From positions 1 to 5,253 of the forward strand of contig QMNP01000141.1 of NCBI GenBank assembly GCA_003647825.1: a DNA stretch of 5,253 nucleotides, written 5' to 3'. Position numbers and translations under genes: made by a program. The stretch's first letter is position 1. Each line of letters begins with the position of its first letter. A model generated the notes under the pieces. It was not told the DNA's origin and made no database searches. It saw only the letters and a program-made list of their open reading frames with translations. This DNA comes from Candidatus Cloacimonadota bacterium (GTDB lineage: Bacteria > Cloacimonadota > Cloacimonadia > Cloacimonadales > TCS61). Below are positions 1 to 5,253 of the stretch, piece by piece.

Positions 1-6
1 ACTTTA

Positions 7-22
7 TTTCAGCAAGCTGAAA
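7..22. repeat. Short inverted repeat at the left edge
   Basis: TTTCAGC (7-13) and GCTGAAA (16-22) are perfect inverted copies separated by AA. As RNA this gives a 6-bp stem with a CAAG loop. It is followed by an overlapping AAAAT/ATTTT inverted repeat (20-24 with 28-32). It could be the 3'-end hairpin of a gene beyond the left edge or part of the repeat-rich left end; the window does not decide. Confidence 0.35.
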
Positions 23-40
23 ATCGAATTTTCAATATTT

Positions 41-120
41 ACCCCTCTGTCCTACCGGACATCTCCCCTAAATCAGGGGAGAAAATTTGGCCACCCCGAT
101 GCAGAGCATCGAGGAATTCT
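41..120. repeat. Cluster of tandem short hairpins, probable dispersed intergenic repeat
   Basis: Three stem-loops stand almost side by side. TGTCC/GGACA (48-52 with 57-61) has a 4-nt loop. TCTCCCCT/AGGGGAGA (62-69 with 75-82) is a perfect 8-bp stem with a 5-nt loop. CGATGC/GCATCG (97-102 with 106-111) is a perfect 6-bp stem with a 3-nt loop, extendable past one mismatch to CC/GG. The block is much more GC-rich than the sequence around it and has no coding potential. Such hairpin strings are typical of REP-like or MITE-like repeats scattered between genes. Only one copy is in this window, so its repeated nature is inferred. No T tract directly follows any stem, so a terminator is less likely. 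Confidence 0.5.
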
Positions 121-159
121 TTTAATTAAAAACTTGAATGAGGTGACATAAAAAGTACG

Positions 160-177
160 GGCTTACCAAGGTATGCC
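160..177. repeat. Imperfect 18-bp palindrome
   Basis: GGCTTACC (160-167) and GGTATGCC (170-177) are inverted copies around a 2-nt centre, with eight arm positions of which seven pair and one is a T/T mismatch. It lies in the same gene-free left end as the hairpin cluster and may be another module of the same repeat, or an independent protein-binding site. There is no gene reading away from it inside the window. Confidence 0.4.
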
Positions 178-224
178 TTCTCAATAAGACCAGATATCAA
201 TTTTCAATACTTTTCCTACAAAGC

Positions 225-249
225 CTAATAAAAATTTTGATTCTATCAA
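225..249 (-). terminator. Weak terminator-like hairpin after the HD-GYP gene
   Basis: Three nucleotides after the regulator stop codon (TGA at 252-254), the minus strand can pair TTGAT (249-245) with ATCAA (241-237) around a 3-nt loop, then reads AATTTTTATTA. The position and T tract suit a terminator, but the 5-bp stem has only one G-C pair, so this is tentative. Confidence 0.25.
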
Positions 250-251
250 GT

Positions 252-1568
252 TCAGTTCAATGTTTTTTGCCCGAATTTAAAATGCTTATCTTTTATTACT
301 TCTACACAAGCATCTACAATGACAGGATCGTATAAAATTCCTTTATTTTTGGTAATTTCTTCAACAGCTTTATCAAGTCCTAAAGCAGGTCTATACGGTC
401 TATGAGATGACATCGCTTCAACAACATCAGCTACACATAAGATCCTGGCTTCTAAGATTATTTCTTCACCAAACAGGCCATTGGGATAGGAAGATCCATT
501 CATTTTTTCATGATGCTGTAGAACAGTTTTGGCGATAGGCCAGGGAAAATCGATAGATTTCAAAACATCATATCCCGCTTGAGCATGAGATTCCATAATT
601 GTAAATTCAATGTCGGTTAATTTTCCGGGTTTGCTAAGGATTTCAGAGGGAACGTGTATCTTGCCAATATCATGTATCAAAGCTGCAATTCTAAGGCCAT
701 CGAGTTTATCCGTATTTAATCTTAATTCATCTCCAATTGCAGTGGCCAATTCGGCAACCCTTCTCTGATGACCTGCTGTATATGGATCTCTCATCTCCAC
801 TGCAGACATCAATCCATTTACCGTTTCTTCCATCAATCTTCGCAACTTCTCGTTACTATTTTGCAGATCTTCTTCGGCTTTTTTCCGTTTTGTTATATCA
901 CGCAGTGTTGCTAAAAATGCCCTTTCACCTTCCCATTCTGTTTCTACTACATGCGATTCTACAATCCTTTTTTTTCCAGAATTAAGCAAAATATCAATCT
1001 CGGTAAATGCTTTATTTGATATAGGATAACCGTACTTCTTAAACAATAGATCAACTTTTTCTTTTTCAAAAAGAATAACTGCAGCTGTATTAACAAATCG
1101 AATAATTCCTTTTTCATCAACAACCACAATTCCATCTGTATTTTCTTCGATCAGTGTCCTGAATCTTTCTTCACTCTTCTTCAAGGCTTTTTCAGATTCA
1201 TACTTATAATATGCAACCTGCAATGTAGCATAAAGTTCTGCTTCTTCAAATGGTTTTGTCAGATAACCATAAGGTTTGGTTTCTTTTGCTCTTTCTACAG
1301 TTGCTTCATCGGCATTTGCTGTAAGATACACTATAGGTAAATCATGAGATTTCAAAATTCTCTTTGCTGTCTGGATACCATCGAGTGAGCCTTCTATTTT
1401 AATATCCATAAGAATTAGATCAGGTTTTAATAATGCTGTCGACACAATAGCATCTTCTCCATTGGAAACAATCTCCAGTACTTCATAATCAAAATTAAGC
1501 AGACAACTTTTAATGTCTTCAGCAATTATGCGTTCGTCTTCAACAATCAATACTTTTTTTCTCATCAT
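252..1568 (-). CDS. Response regulator with REC, PAS and HD-GYP domains (putative c-di-GMP phosphodiesterase)
   Basis: Cytoplasmic two-component regulator of 438 residues. The receiver domain (about 4-125) shows the acidic pair E10/D11, phospho-acceptor D55 in LILMD, T83 and K105 in LTKPF. A PAS domain spans about 133-227 (SEERFRTLIEENTDGIVVVD through LRDITKRK), flanked by helical linkers. The HD-GYP domain (about 245-430) contains RDPYTAGHQRRVAELA with H267, the HD pair H299/D300 in LIHDIGK, H328 before AGYDVL, the QHHE motif (H352/H353) and D381 in CVADVVEAM. These are the expected metal ligands, so c-di-GMP hydrolysis to pGpG or GMP is likely. The GYP triad itself reads Ser-Tyr-Pro (360-362). 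The start could be ATG 1568 or the adjacent ATG 1565; AGG at 1571-1573 sits close to both. No cognate histidine kinase and no DNA-binding domain are present. It lies 199 nt downstream of the peptidase gene on the same strand, and whether it shares the transcript is unclear. c-di-GMP turnover is inferred from family knowledge. Confidence 0.92.
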   Translation of the reverse strand: MMRKKVLIVEDERIIAEDIKSCLLNFDYEVLEIVSNGEDAIVSTALLKPDLILMDIKIEGSLDGIQTAKRILKSHDLPIVYLTANADEATVERAKETKPYGYLTKPFEEAELYATLQVAYYKYESEKALKKSEERFRTLIEENTDGIVVVDEKGIIRFVNTAAVILFEKEKVDLLFKKYGYPISNKAFTEIDILLNSGKKRIVESHVVETEWEGERAFLATLRDITKRKKAEEDLQNSNEKLRRLMEETVNGLMSAVEMRDPYTAGHQRRVAELATAIGDELRLNTDKLDGLRIAALIHDIGKIHVPSEILSKPGKLTDIEFTIMESHAQAGYDVLKSIDFPWPIAKTVLQHHEKMNGSSYPNGLFGEEIILEARILCVADVVEAMSSHRPYRPALGLDKAVEEITKNKGILYDPVIVDACVEVIKDKHFKFGQKTLN

Positions 1569-1767
1569 ACCTACTTATTTAAATAATATAAATGCATATT
1601 GCGTACCATTACTAGTTTTATGATTTATAAGTTCGCAGTTGAGCTAATTATTATTTTTGCAATAGGTTGTGAGAAAAGTAATTTTATAGGATGAAAAGGT
1701 CAATGACCTATTGTGGGACAATTTTGAGAATATTGGACGGTTTTGACTCAATTCAATTATTGGAAAT
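1569..1767. other. Intergenic gap between peptidase and HD-GYP regulator
   Basis: This 199-nt AT-rich gap contains no plausible gene; a short plus-strand frame here overlaps the peptidase gene and looks like nothing known. It holds a 13-bp palindrome, AGGTCAATGACCT (1697-1709), and an 8-bp inverted pair, CAATAGGT (1660-1667) with ACCTATTG (1706-1713), that partly overlaps it. On the minus strand several TATAAA-like or TATTAT-like hexamers occur, but none has a recognisable -35 partner at 16-18 nt, so no promoter is called. No strong terminator for the peptidase gene is evident. The gap is long enough to hold a separate promoter for the regulator. Confidence 0.4.
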
Positions 1768-2532
1768 TCAGAATAGATTCAAATACAATGAGAAAAGCTT
1801 ACTTCCAAAAAAAACAAAAGTGAAAGCTCCAATTACAAGAAATGGTCCAAAGGGGAATTCTTTTTGCCTGTCATGACCAAGTGGGATAAGAATTATTAAA
1901 GCAAGAAACGAAGAAAAAAAGATGGTGAATGCAACACCCGGGATACCGGTAAAAGCACCGATTGCTGCTATCAGTTTTATATCACCACCACCCAAGCTTT
2001 CTCGTTTTGTCATCAGTTGAAATAGATAGGCTATTCCAAGGAAAAACATGAATGCTGCCCCACTTCCGATGAACGATGATTTCCAATTAACATCCATTCC
2101 CGGATAAAATGAAATTAACAAGCCAATAAACAATAATGGTAATGACAATTTATCGGGTATGATCTTATGGAACAAATCGATGAATATTATGATAATTCCA
2201 AAAGAAGTAAAAAGCATATATTTTATTGTAATTAATGAAAAACCATAGATCAGGAAAATACTTACAAAAGCGATTGGAGTTATCAATTCCACCAGGAAAT
2301 AGTGCCAGTGAATTTTTGCCGAACAGTTGCTGCATCTGCCTTTTAATAGTAAATAACTGAATATTGGAATGTTGTGCCAGGGTTTGATCTTATAATTGCA
2401 GGAAGGGCAATGAGAATTTGGAAAAATTATTGATTCTTTGATCGGTATTCGATAGATGCAGACGTTGAAAAAACTGCCGAAAGCAGCACCTACAATAAAA
2501 ATGAAAACAGCTGGAATTATTGTCTCAATCAT
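1768..2532 (-). CDS. pilD: Prepilin peptidase / N-methyltransferase (GspO/PilD family, A24 aspartic protease)
   Basis: Polytopic inner-membrane aspartic protease that removes the leader peptide of type IV (pseudo)pilins and, in the bifunctional form, N-methylates the new N terminus. It has 254 residues, within the usual range. An N-terminal A24_N-type region starts with GSFFNVCIYRIP (19-30), followed by a cytoplasmic loop with two zinc-type pairs, CPSC (42-45) and CSNC (67-70); this loop marks the bifunctional type. The peptidase part carries IDLFHKIIPD (118-127) and the GGGD motif (181-184), which supply the two catalytic aspartates, and FPFGPFL (226-232) near the end. About seven or eight hydrophobic helices are apparent. 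ATG at 2532 is the only start that keeps the complete first helix. No Shine-Dalgarno precedes it (TTCGTAAAATT before ATG), and a terminator-like hairpin ends 13 nt upstream. Expression therefore probably depends on readthrough from the platform gene. It is the likely processing enzyme for substrates encoded elsewhere. Confidence 0.95.
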   Translation of the reverse strand: MIETIIPAVFIFIVGAAFGSFFNVCIYRIPIKESIIFPNSHCPSCNYKIKPWHNIPIFSYLLLKGRCSNCSAKIHWHYFLVELITPIAFVSIFLIYGFSLITIKYMLFTSFGIIIIFIDLFHKIIPDKLSLPLLFIGLLISFYPGMDVNWKSSFIGSGAAFMFFLGIAYLFQLMTKRESLGGGDIKLIAAIGAFTGIPGVAFTIFFSSFLALIILIPLGHDRQKEFPFGPFLVIGAFTFVFFGSKLFSLYLNLF

Positions 2533-2540
2533 AATTTTAC

Positions 2541-2582
2541 GAATAAAAATGCTCGAATGAAATTAATCCATTCGAGCATTTT
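2541..2582 (-). terminator. Intrinsic-terminator-like stem-loop between platform and peptidase genes
   Basis: Bases 2546-2559 and 2569-2582 are perfect reverse complements (14 bp; core ATGCTCGAATG) around a 9-nt loop. Read on the minus strand, the descending arm runs into TTTTTATTC, a T tract typical of Rho-independent termination. It begins 15 nt after the platform gene stop and ends 13 nt before the peptidase start codon. GC content of the stem is modest, so termination may be partial. It could act as an attenuator that lowers peptidase expression relative to the ATPase and platform protein. It could also protect the 3' end of the upstream message. Confidence 0.6.
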
Positions 2583-2596
2583 AAATTTAATAGATT

Positions 2597-3850
2597 TTAT
2601 CTCATTCCGGCACTGATAGCTAAACCAAGGTTGAAAATTGGCAGGTAGATAATAATAATAATATATCCAACCACAACAGCCATCAGTATGATCAGCATCG
2701 GCTCGATCAATGATGTTAATTTATCAATTACAGTATCAACCAGTTTCTGATGAAATTCTGCTCCTTTACGCAGCAGACTATCCATATCTCCGGTTTCTTC
2801 ACCAGTAGCCATCAACTGTAAAAGAGTTGGAGGAAATACTCCTGTCTTTTTGAAAGCTCCAGCTACACTATAACCTTCTTTTACCATAACCCTAGCTTTG
2901 CGAACTGCATTTTCTACCACAGCATTTTGCACCACATTCTCTACTAATTCCATTGATTCCATGATTGGTACACCGGCAAACATTAGAATACTGAAAGTTC
3001 GCGCAAAGTTACTCATGATAGAGTTCTCCAGCAGTTTTCCGATTATTGGAATTTTTAGCAATATACTATCAATTATATATTTACCCCGATCTGATAAATA
3101 GAACAGAATAAAGGCCATGATAGCTGCTAAAATGATCAAAATTGTGAAGAACACATTTTCTCTGATTAGGTTACTTAGTGCAATGGCAGCAAGAGTAGGT
3201 CCAGGCAAATCTGCATTAAAACTATCGTAAACTCCAGCAAACATTGGTATTACGTAATAAAATAAGACCGCTACAACGATTGCCAGAAATATTAAAATAA
3301 ATATTGGATAGGCAGTAGCGGCAGAAACTTTTTGCCTTGTATCTGCAATTTTTTCCTGATATTCTGCCAGTTCATCTAATACGGTATGCAGAGTTCCTGA
3401 TACTTCACCCGCTTTCACCAGAGAAATATACATGGAATCGAATACACCAGGATGCTGTTCCATGGATTCAGATAAACTAAATCCTTTTTTAATATCATCT
3501 GAAAGTTTTACTAAAACTTTTTGAAATCTCTTATTCTTTTCTTCTTTAGCCAGGTTACTCAATGATTTCTCGATCGTAAGACCGGCAGAAAACATGGTAG
3601 ACATCTGGCGAGTAAAGAATACAAGAGTAGTTAAATTGACACCTGTACGGAGCTTGTAGAAGGCAAGCAACACTTTTTCAAATAAAGACATCTTACCCTG
3701 AAAAGCACCTTCAGCAGCTGATTTTACAGATATTATTATGCTGCCTTCCTTGGTAAGCTTATCAACAGCCTCATCCAGCGAACTAGCTTTGACAGCCCCT
3801 TCTACTCTAATTCCCTTGGCATCTTTTACAATATATTGAAAACTAGCCAT
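2597..3850 (-). CDS. gspF: GspF/PilC-family inner-membrane platform protein
   Basis: Inner-membrane platform protein that couples the assembly ATPase to (pseudo)pilin insertion; its cytoplasmic domains contact the ATPase. At 417 residues it has normal family length (about 400). Two T2SSF repeats are visible. The first, about 74-196, begins with VFFTRQMSTMFSAGLTIEKS and contains KAGEVSGTL; the second, about 277-400, contains FARTFSILMFAGVPIMESM and the hallmark FPPTLLQLMATGEETGDMD. Hydrophobic segments at about 181-203, 233-252 and 382-405 match the three-helix topology. The N-terminal 1-45 region (FQYIVKDAKGIRVEG) is the usual short leading domain. The ATG at 3850 is preceded by AAGGA (3857-3861) with a 6-nt spacer, which supports this start. 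It lies 25 nt after the ATPase stop, so the two are probably co-transcribed. A terminator-like hairpin begins 15 nt after its stop. As with the ATPase, the pilus versus T2SS role cannot be decided here. Confidence 0.94.
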   Translation of the reverse strand: MASFQYIVKDAKGIRVEGAVKASSLDEAVDKLTKEGSIIISVKSAAEGAFQGKMSLFEKVLLAFYKLRTGVNLTTLVFFTRQMSTMFSAGLTIEKSLSNLAKEEKNKRFQKVLVKLSDDIKKGFSLSESMEQHPGVFDSMYISLVKAGEVSGTLHTVLDELAEYQEKIADTRQKVSAATAYPIFILIFLAIVVAVLFYYVIPMFAGVYDSFNADLPGPTLAAIALSNLIRENVFFTILIILAAIMAFILFYLSDRGKYIIDSILLKIPIIGKLLENSIMSNFARTFSILMFAGVPIMESMELVENVVQNAVVENAVRKARVMVKEGYSVAGAFKKTGVFPPTLLQLMATGEETGDMDSLLRKGAEFHQKLVDTVIDKLTSLIEPMLIILMAVVVGYIIIIIYLPIFNLGLAISAGMR

Positions 3851-3875
3851 AAATTATCCTTAGATCAATCTCACA

Positions 3876-5253
3876 TTAATCTGAAATTGTAAGTTTGATC
3901 ACCTCTTTTATAGTTGTTATACCTTGTTTCATCTTATACAAAGCTTCTTCATGCAAAGATCTCATTCCGTTTTTCAGAGCTACGTCACGGATCTTATCCT
4001 GATCTTCACCGGCAAAAATAAGTTTTCTTATGTCTACCGTTACTTCCAGCATCTCAAAAATTCCGGCTCGTCCCGAATAACCTGTGTTATCACAATGAAC
4101 ACAACCCTTACCCCTTTTGAAGGTAATTTCTTTTGCTTCTTCTTCGGTAATACCGGCATCTATTAATTCCTGTTTCGTTGGAGTAAACTCTTCAATGCAG
4201 TTAGTACAGATCTTTCTTACAAGACGTTGGGCCATTACCAGATTCAATGATGAAGCTACAAGATATGGCGGAATGCCAATATCCAGAAGACGAGTAATTG
4301 TTGCAGGAGCATCATTAGCATGCAGAGTTGTAAACACCAGGTGACCTGTAAGTGAAAACTTGATAGCTATATCTGCTGTTTCTTCGTCCCTTACCTCACC
4401 AATAAGTACAATATCCGGGTCCTGACGTAAAACCGAGCGGAGAGCACGACTGAAAGTTAGATCTATTTTAGAATTTGTTTCGATCTGAGTAATACCATCC
4501 AGTCTGTATTCAACAGGATCTTCCACTGTAACGATGTTGGTCTCGATGTCCTTGATCTCCTTAAGAGCAGCGTGCAAAGTAGTAGATTTACCACTTCCAG
4601 TAGGACCGGAAACAATATTAATTCCATAAGGTCGTCGAATCCATTTTGAAAACAGTTTTGCATTTCTCTCTGTGAAACCAAGAGTTCTAAGGCTGAAACC
4701 AAATTCACCCTTGTCCAGAAGACGCATTACAACTTTTTCACCAGTTACAGTTGGAGTAATAGATACACGAACATCCACACTTTTCATTGCTGTCTTCAGG
4801 GAAATGTGACCATCCTGAGGTAAACGGCGTTCTGCAATATTTAATTTTGACATCACCTTGACCAGCGAAACCATTCCGGCATGCAAACCGATGGGAGGAT
4901 TCATAACTTCCCGCAGAGCACCATCAATTCTGAATCGTACTCTGGTTGTTTTGGTCAAAGGTTCAATGTGAATATCTGTTGTATTTGATTTTATAGCTTC
5001 CGTTATAATAAGATTAAGAAGTTTTACTACAGGCGCATCGGCATCTGTTTTAGCATCTACTGTTATCTCATTTTCATCTTCGTCAACAGCTACAAATTCA
5101 AAGTTTCCTACAGCATCTTCCACCTGTGAAGTTGTTCGAATGCTTTTGTAATATTTTTCTAGTGTATCGGTTAGAGTATCGTCCCCGATAAGCATCGGGG
5201 AGATATTCAAACCAAGTATCTTTTTCAAGCTATCCAGAATTACGATGTCTTCA
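3876..5253 (-). CDS. gspE: GspE/PilB-family type II secretion / type IV pilus assembly ATPase (5' end beyond window)
   Basis: Hexameric cytoplasmic ATPase that powers assembly of a type IV pilus or type II secretion pseudopilus. Residue numbers here count from an internal TTG at 5228. The Walker A motif GPTGSGKST lies at about 208-216, the Asp box VTVEDPVEY at 233-241, the Walker B region DPDIVLIGEVRDEETA at 270-285 with the catalytic-type Glu278, and the His box around TGHLVFTTLHAND at 294-306. Two CxxC pairs (C341/C344 and C376/C379) form the zinc site typical of GspE/PilB and absent from PilT. The frame stays open upstream of the TTG to the window edge, reading EDIVILDSLKKILGL. This resembles the end of the N-terminal T2SSE_N/MshEN domain, so the true start is outside the window and roughly 100 or more residues are missing (family usual length about 550-600). 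The stop is TAA at 3876-3878. The platform gene follows after 25 nt. Sequence alone does not separate GspE from PilB. Confidence 0.95.
   Translation of the reverse strand, partial: EDIVILDSLKKILGLNISPMLIGDDTLTDTLEKYYKSIRTTSQVEDAVGNFEFVAVDEDENEITVDAKTDADAPVVKLLNLIITEAIKSNTTDIHIEPLTKTTRVRFRIDGALREVMNPPIGLHAGMVSLVKVMSKLNIAERRLPQDGHISLKTAMKSVDVRVSITPTVTGEKVVMRLLDKGEFGFSLRTLGFTERNAKLFSKWIRRPYGINIVSGPTGSGKSTTLHAALKEIKDIETNIVTVEDPVEYRLDGITQIETNSKIDLTFSRALRSVLRQDPDIVLIGEVRDEETADIAIKFSLTGHLVFTTLHANDAPATITRLLDIGIPPYLVASSLNLVMAQRLVRKICTNCIEEFTPTKQELIDAGITEEEAKEITFKRGKGCVHCDNTGYSGRAGIFEMLEVTVDIRKLIFAGEDQDKIRDVALKNGMRSLHEEALYKMKQGITTIKEVIKLTISD
5182..5201. repeat. Perfect 8-bp stem palindrome inside the ATPase gene
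   Basis: TCCCCGAT (5182-5189) and ATCGGGGA (5194-5201) are perfect inverted copies around AAGC. The stem is in frame inside the assembly ATPase gene and encodes part of the stretch ISPMLIGD, at the place where related ATPases have a Pro-x-Leu turn, so it does not disrupt the protein. It resembles the CCCCGATGC...GCATCG hairpin at 94-111 and may be a member of the same repeat family, or a coincidence of codon choice. Confidence 0.45.

Larger units (their letters stand above)
27..212. repeat. Near-identical 14-nt direct repeats bracketing the left-end hairpins
   Basis: AATTTTCAATATTT at 27-40 recurs as AATTTTCAATACTT at 199-212, matching at 13 of 14 positions in the same orientation. The two copies enclose the hairpin cluster and the 18-bp palindrome, as the ends or target duplication of an inserted element would. 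The repeats are AT-rich, so a chance match in this AT-rich background is a real alternative. Confidence 0.3.
1..251. other. Gene-free left end
   Basis: No reading frame of credible length or character is present on either strand. The stretch lies downstream of the HD-GYP gene and contains the short inverted and direct repeats listed separately, plus a 12-bp AT palindrome TTTTAATTAAAA (120-131). No tRNA, rRNA or CRISPR-type repeat-spacer pattern is visible. Confidence 0.5.

Noticed and set aside
41..120. Hairpins at the left end as a terminator for the HD-GYP gene
   Set aside because: Read on the minus strand none of the stems is followed directly by a T run, and they begin more than 130 nt after the stop codon. 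A repeat element is a better explanation.
1..251. CRISPR array or tRNA in the left end
   Set aside because: There are no regularly spaced direct repeats of 20-40 nt and no cloverleaf pattern; the only direct repeat is a single 14-nt pair.
737..985. 82-residue plus-strand reading frame
   Set aside because: It lies wholly antisense to the HD-GYP gene and its Phe/Leu/Ser-rich composition is what the complement of that gene produces.
1569..1767. Sigma-70 promoter for the HD-GYP regulator
   Set aside because: TATAAA and TATTAT hexamers occur on the minus strand, but no -35-like hexamer is found at the proper distance. In DNA this AT-rich such hexamers are expected by chance.
1691..1876. 61-residue plus-strand reading frame
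   Set aside because: More than half of it overlaps the 3' end of the peptidase gene in antisense, it has no recognisable domain and no Shine-Dalgarno that stands out. It looks like a chance frame.
2898..3101. 67-residue plus-strand reading frame
   Set aside because: It is antisense to the well-supported platform protein gene, without any family resemblance.
3924..4708. Three further short frames inside the ATPase gene (3924-4166 and 4117-4344 plus strand, 4463-4708 minus strand)
   Set aside because: All lie inside the ATPase gene in other frames; the minus-strand one is an out-of-frame shadow with a low-complexity Leu-rich translation. The ATPase motifs explain the region fully.
3876..5253. 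ATPase as PilT (retraction ATPase)
   Set aside because: The two CxxC zinc pairs and the preceding N-terminal domain remnant are GspE/PilB features; PilT lacks them.

Overview
The window is an AT-rich bacterial segment in which every convincing gene lies on the minus strand, so it is read from right to left. The gene set is a type IV filament assembly module: a GspE/PilB-family assembly ATPase (running off the right edge), a GspF/PilC-family inner-membrane platform protein, and a GspO/PilD-family prepilin peptidase. A response regulator with a PAS domain and an HD-GYP (cyclic-di-GMP phosphodiesterase type) output domain follows. These parts imply a diderm (Gram-negative type) bacterium. Base composition, protein style and hairpin-rich repeats would fit an AT-rich lineage of the FCB group (for example Cloacimonadota-like) or a deltaproteobacterial relative. 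That assignment is an impression and not a demonstrated placement.

Layout from right to left: 5253-3876 assembly ATPase, 5' end missing; a 25-nt gap with a clear Shine-Dalgarno; 3850-2597 platform protein; a 64-nt gap with a perfect 14-bp stem-loop followed by a T tract; 2532-1768 prepilin peptidase, with no visible Shine-Dalgarno; a 199-nt gap with small inverted repeats but no convincing promoter; 1568-252 REC-PAS-HD-GYP regulator; and 251-1, a gene-free left end packed with short hairpins that look like a dispersed repeat.

How the genes fit together: the ATPase and platform protein drive extraction of (pseudo)pilins from the inner membrane after the prepilin peptidase has cleaved and methylated them. 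Gene order ATPase-platform-peptidase is the pilB-pilC-pilD order known from type IV pili, but the same families serve type II secretion, and no pilin, secretin or retraction ATPase is in view to decide between them. The HD-GYP regulator could lower c-di-GMP, and many GspE/PilB/MshE ATPases sense c-di-GMP through an N-terminal domain. A functional link is therefore plausible, but the decisive part of the ATPase lies outside the window.

I do not see a clearly undescribed system here. The points most worth a second look are the terminator-like hairpin 13 nt before the peptidase start codon, the hairpin cluster at the left end with a related palindrome inside the ATPase gene, the Ser-Tyr-Pro version of the GYP motif, and the misleading TTG start of the ATPase reading frame.
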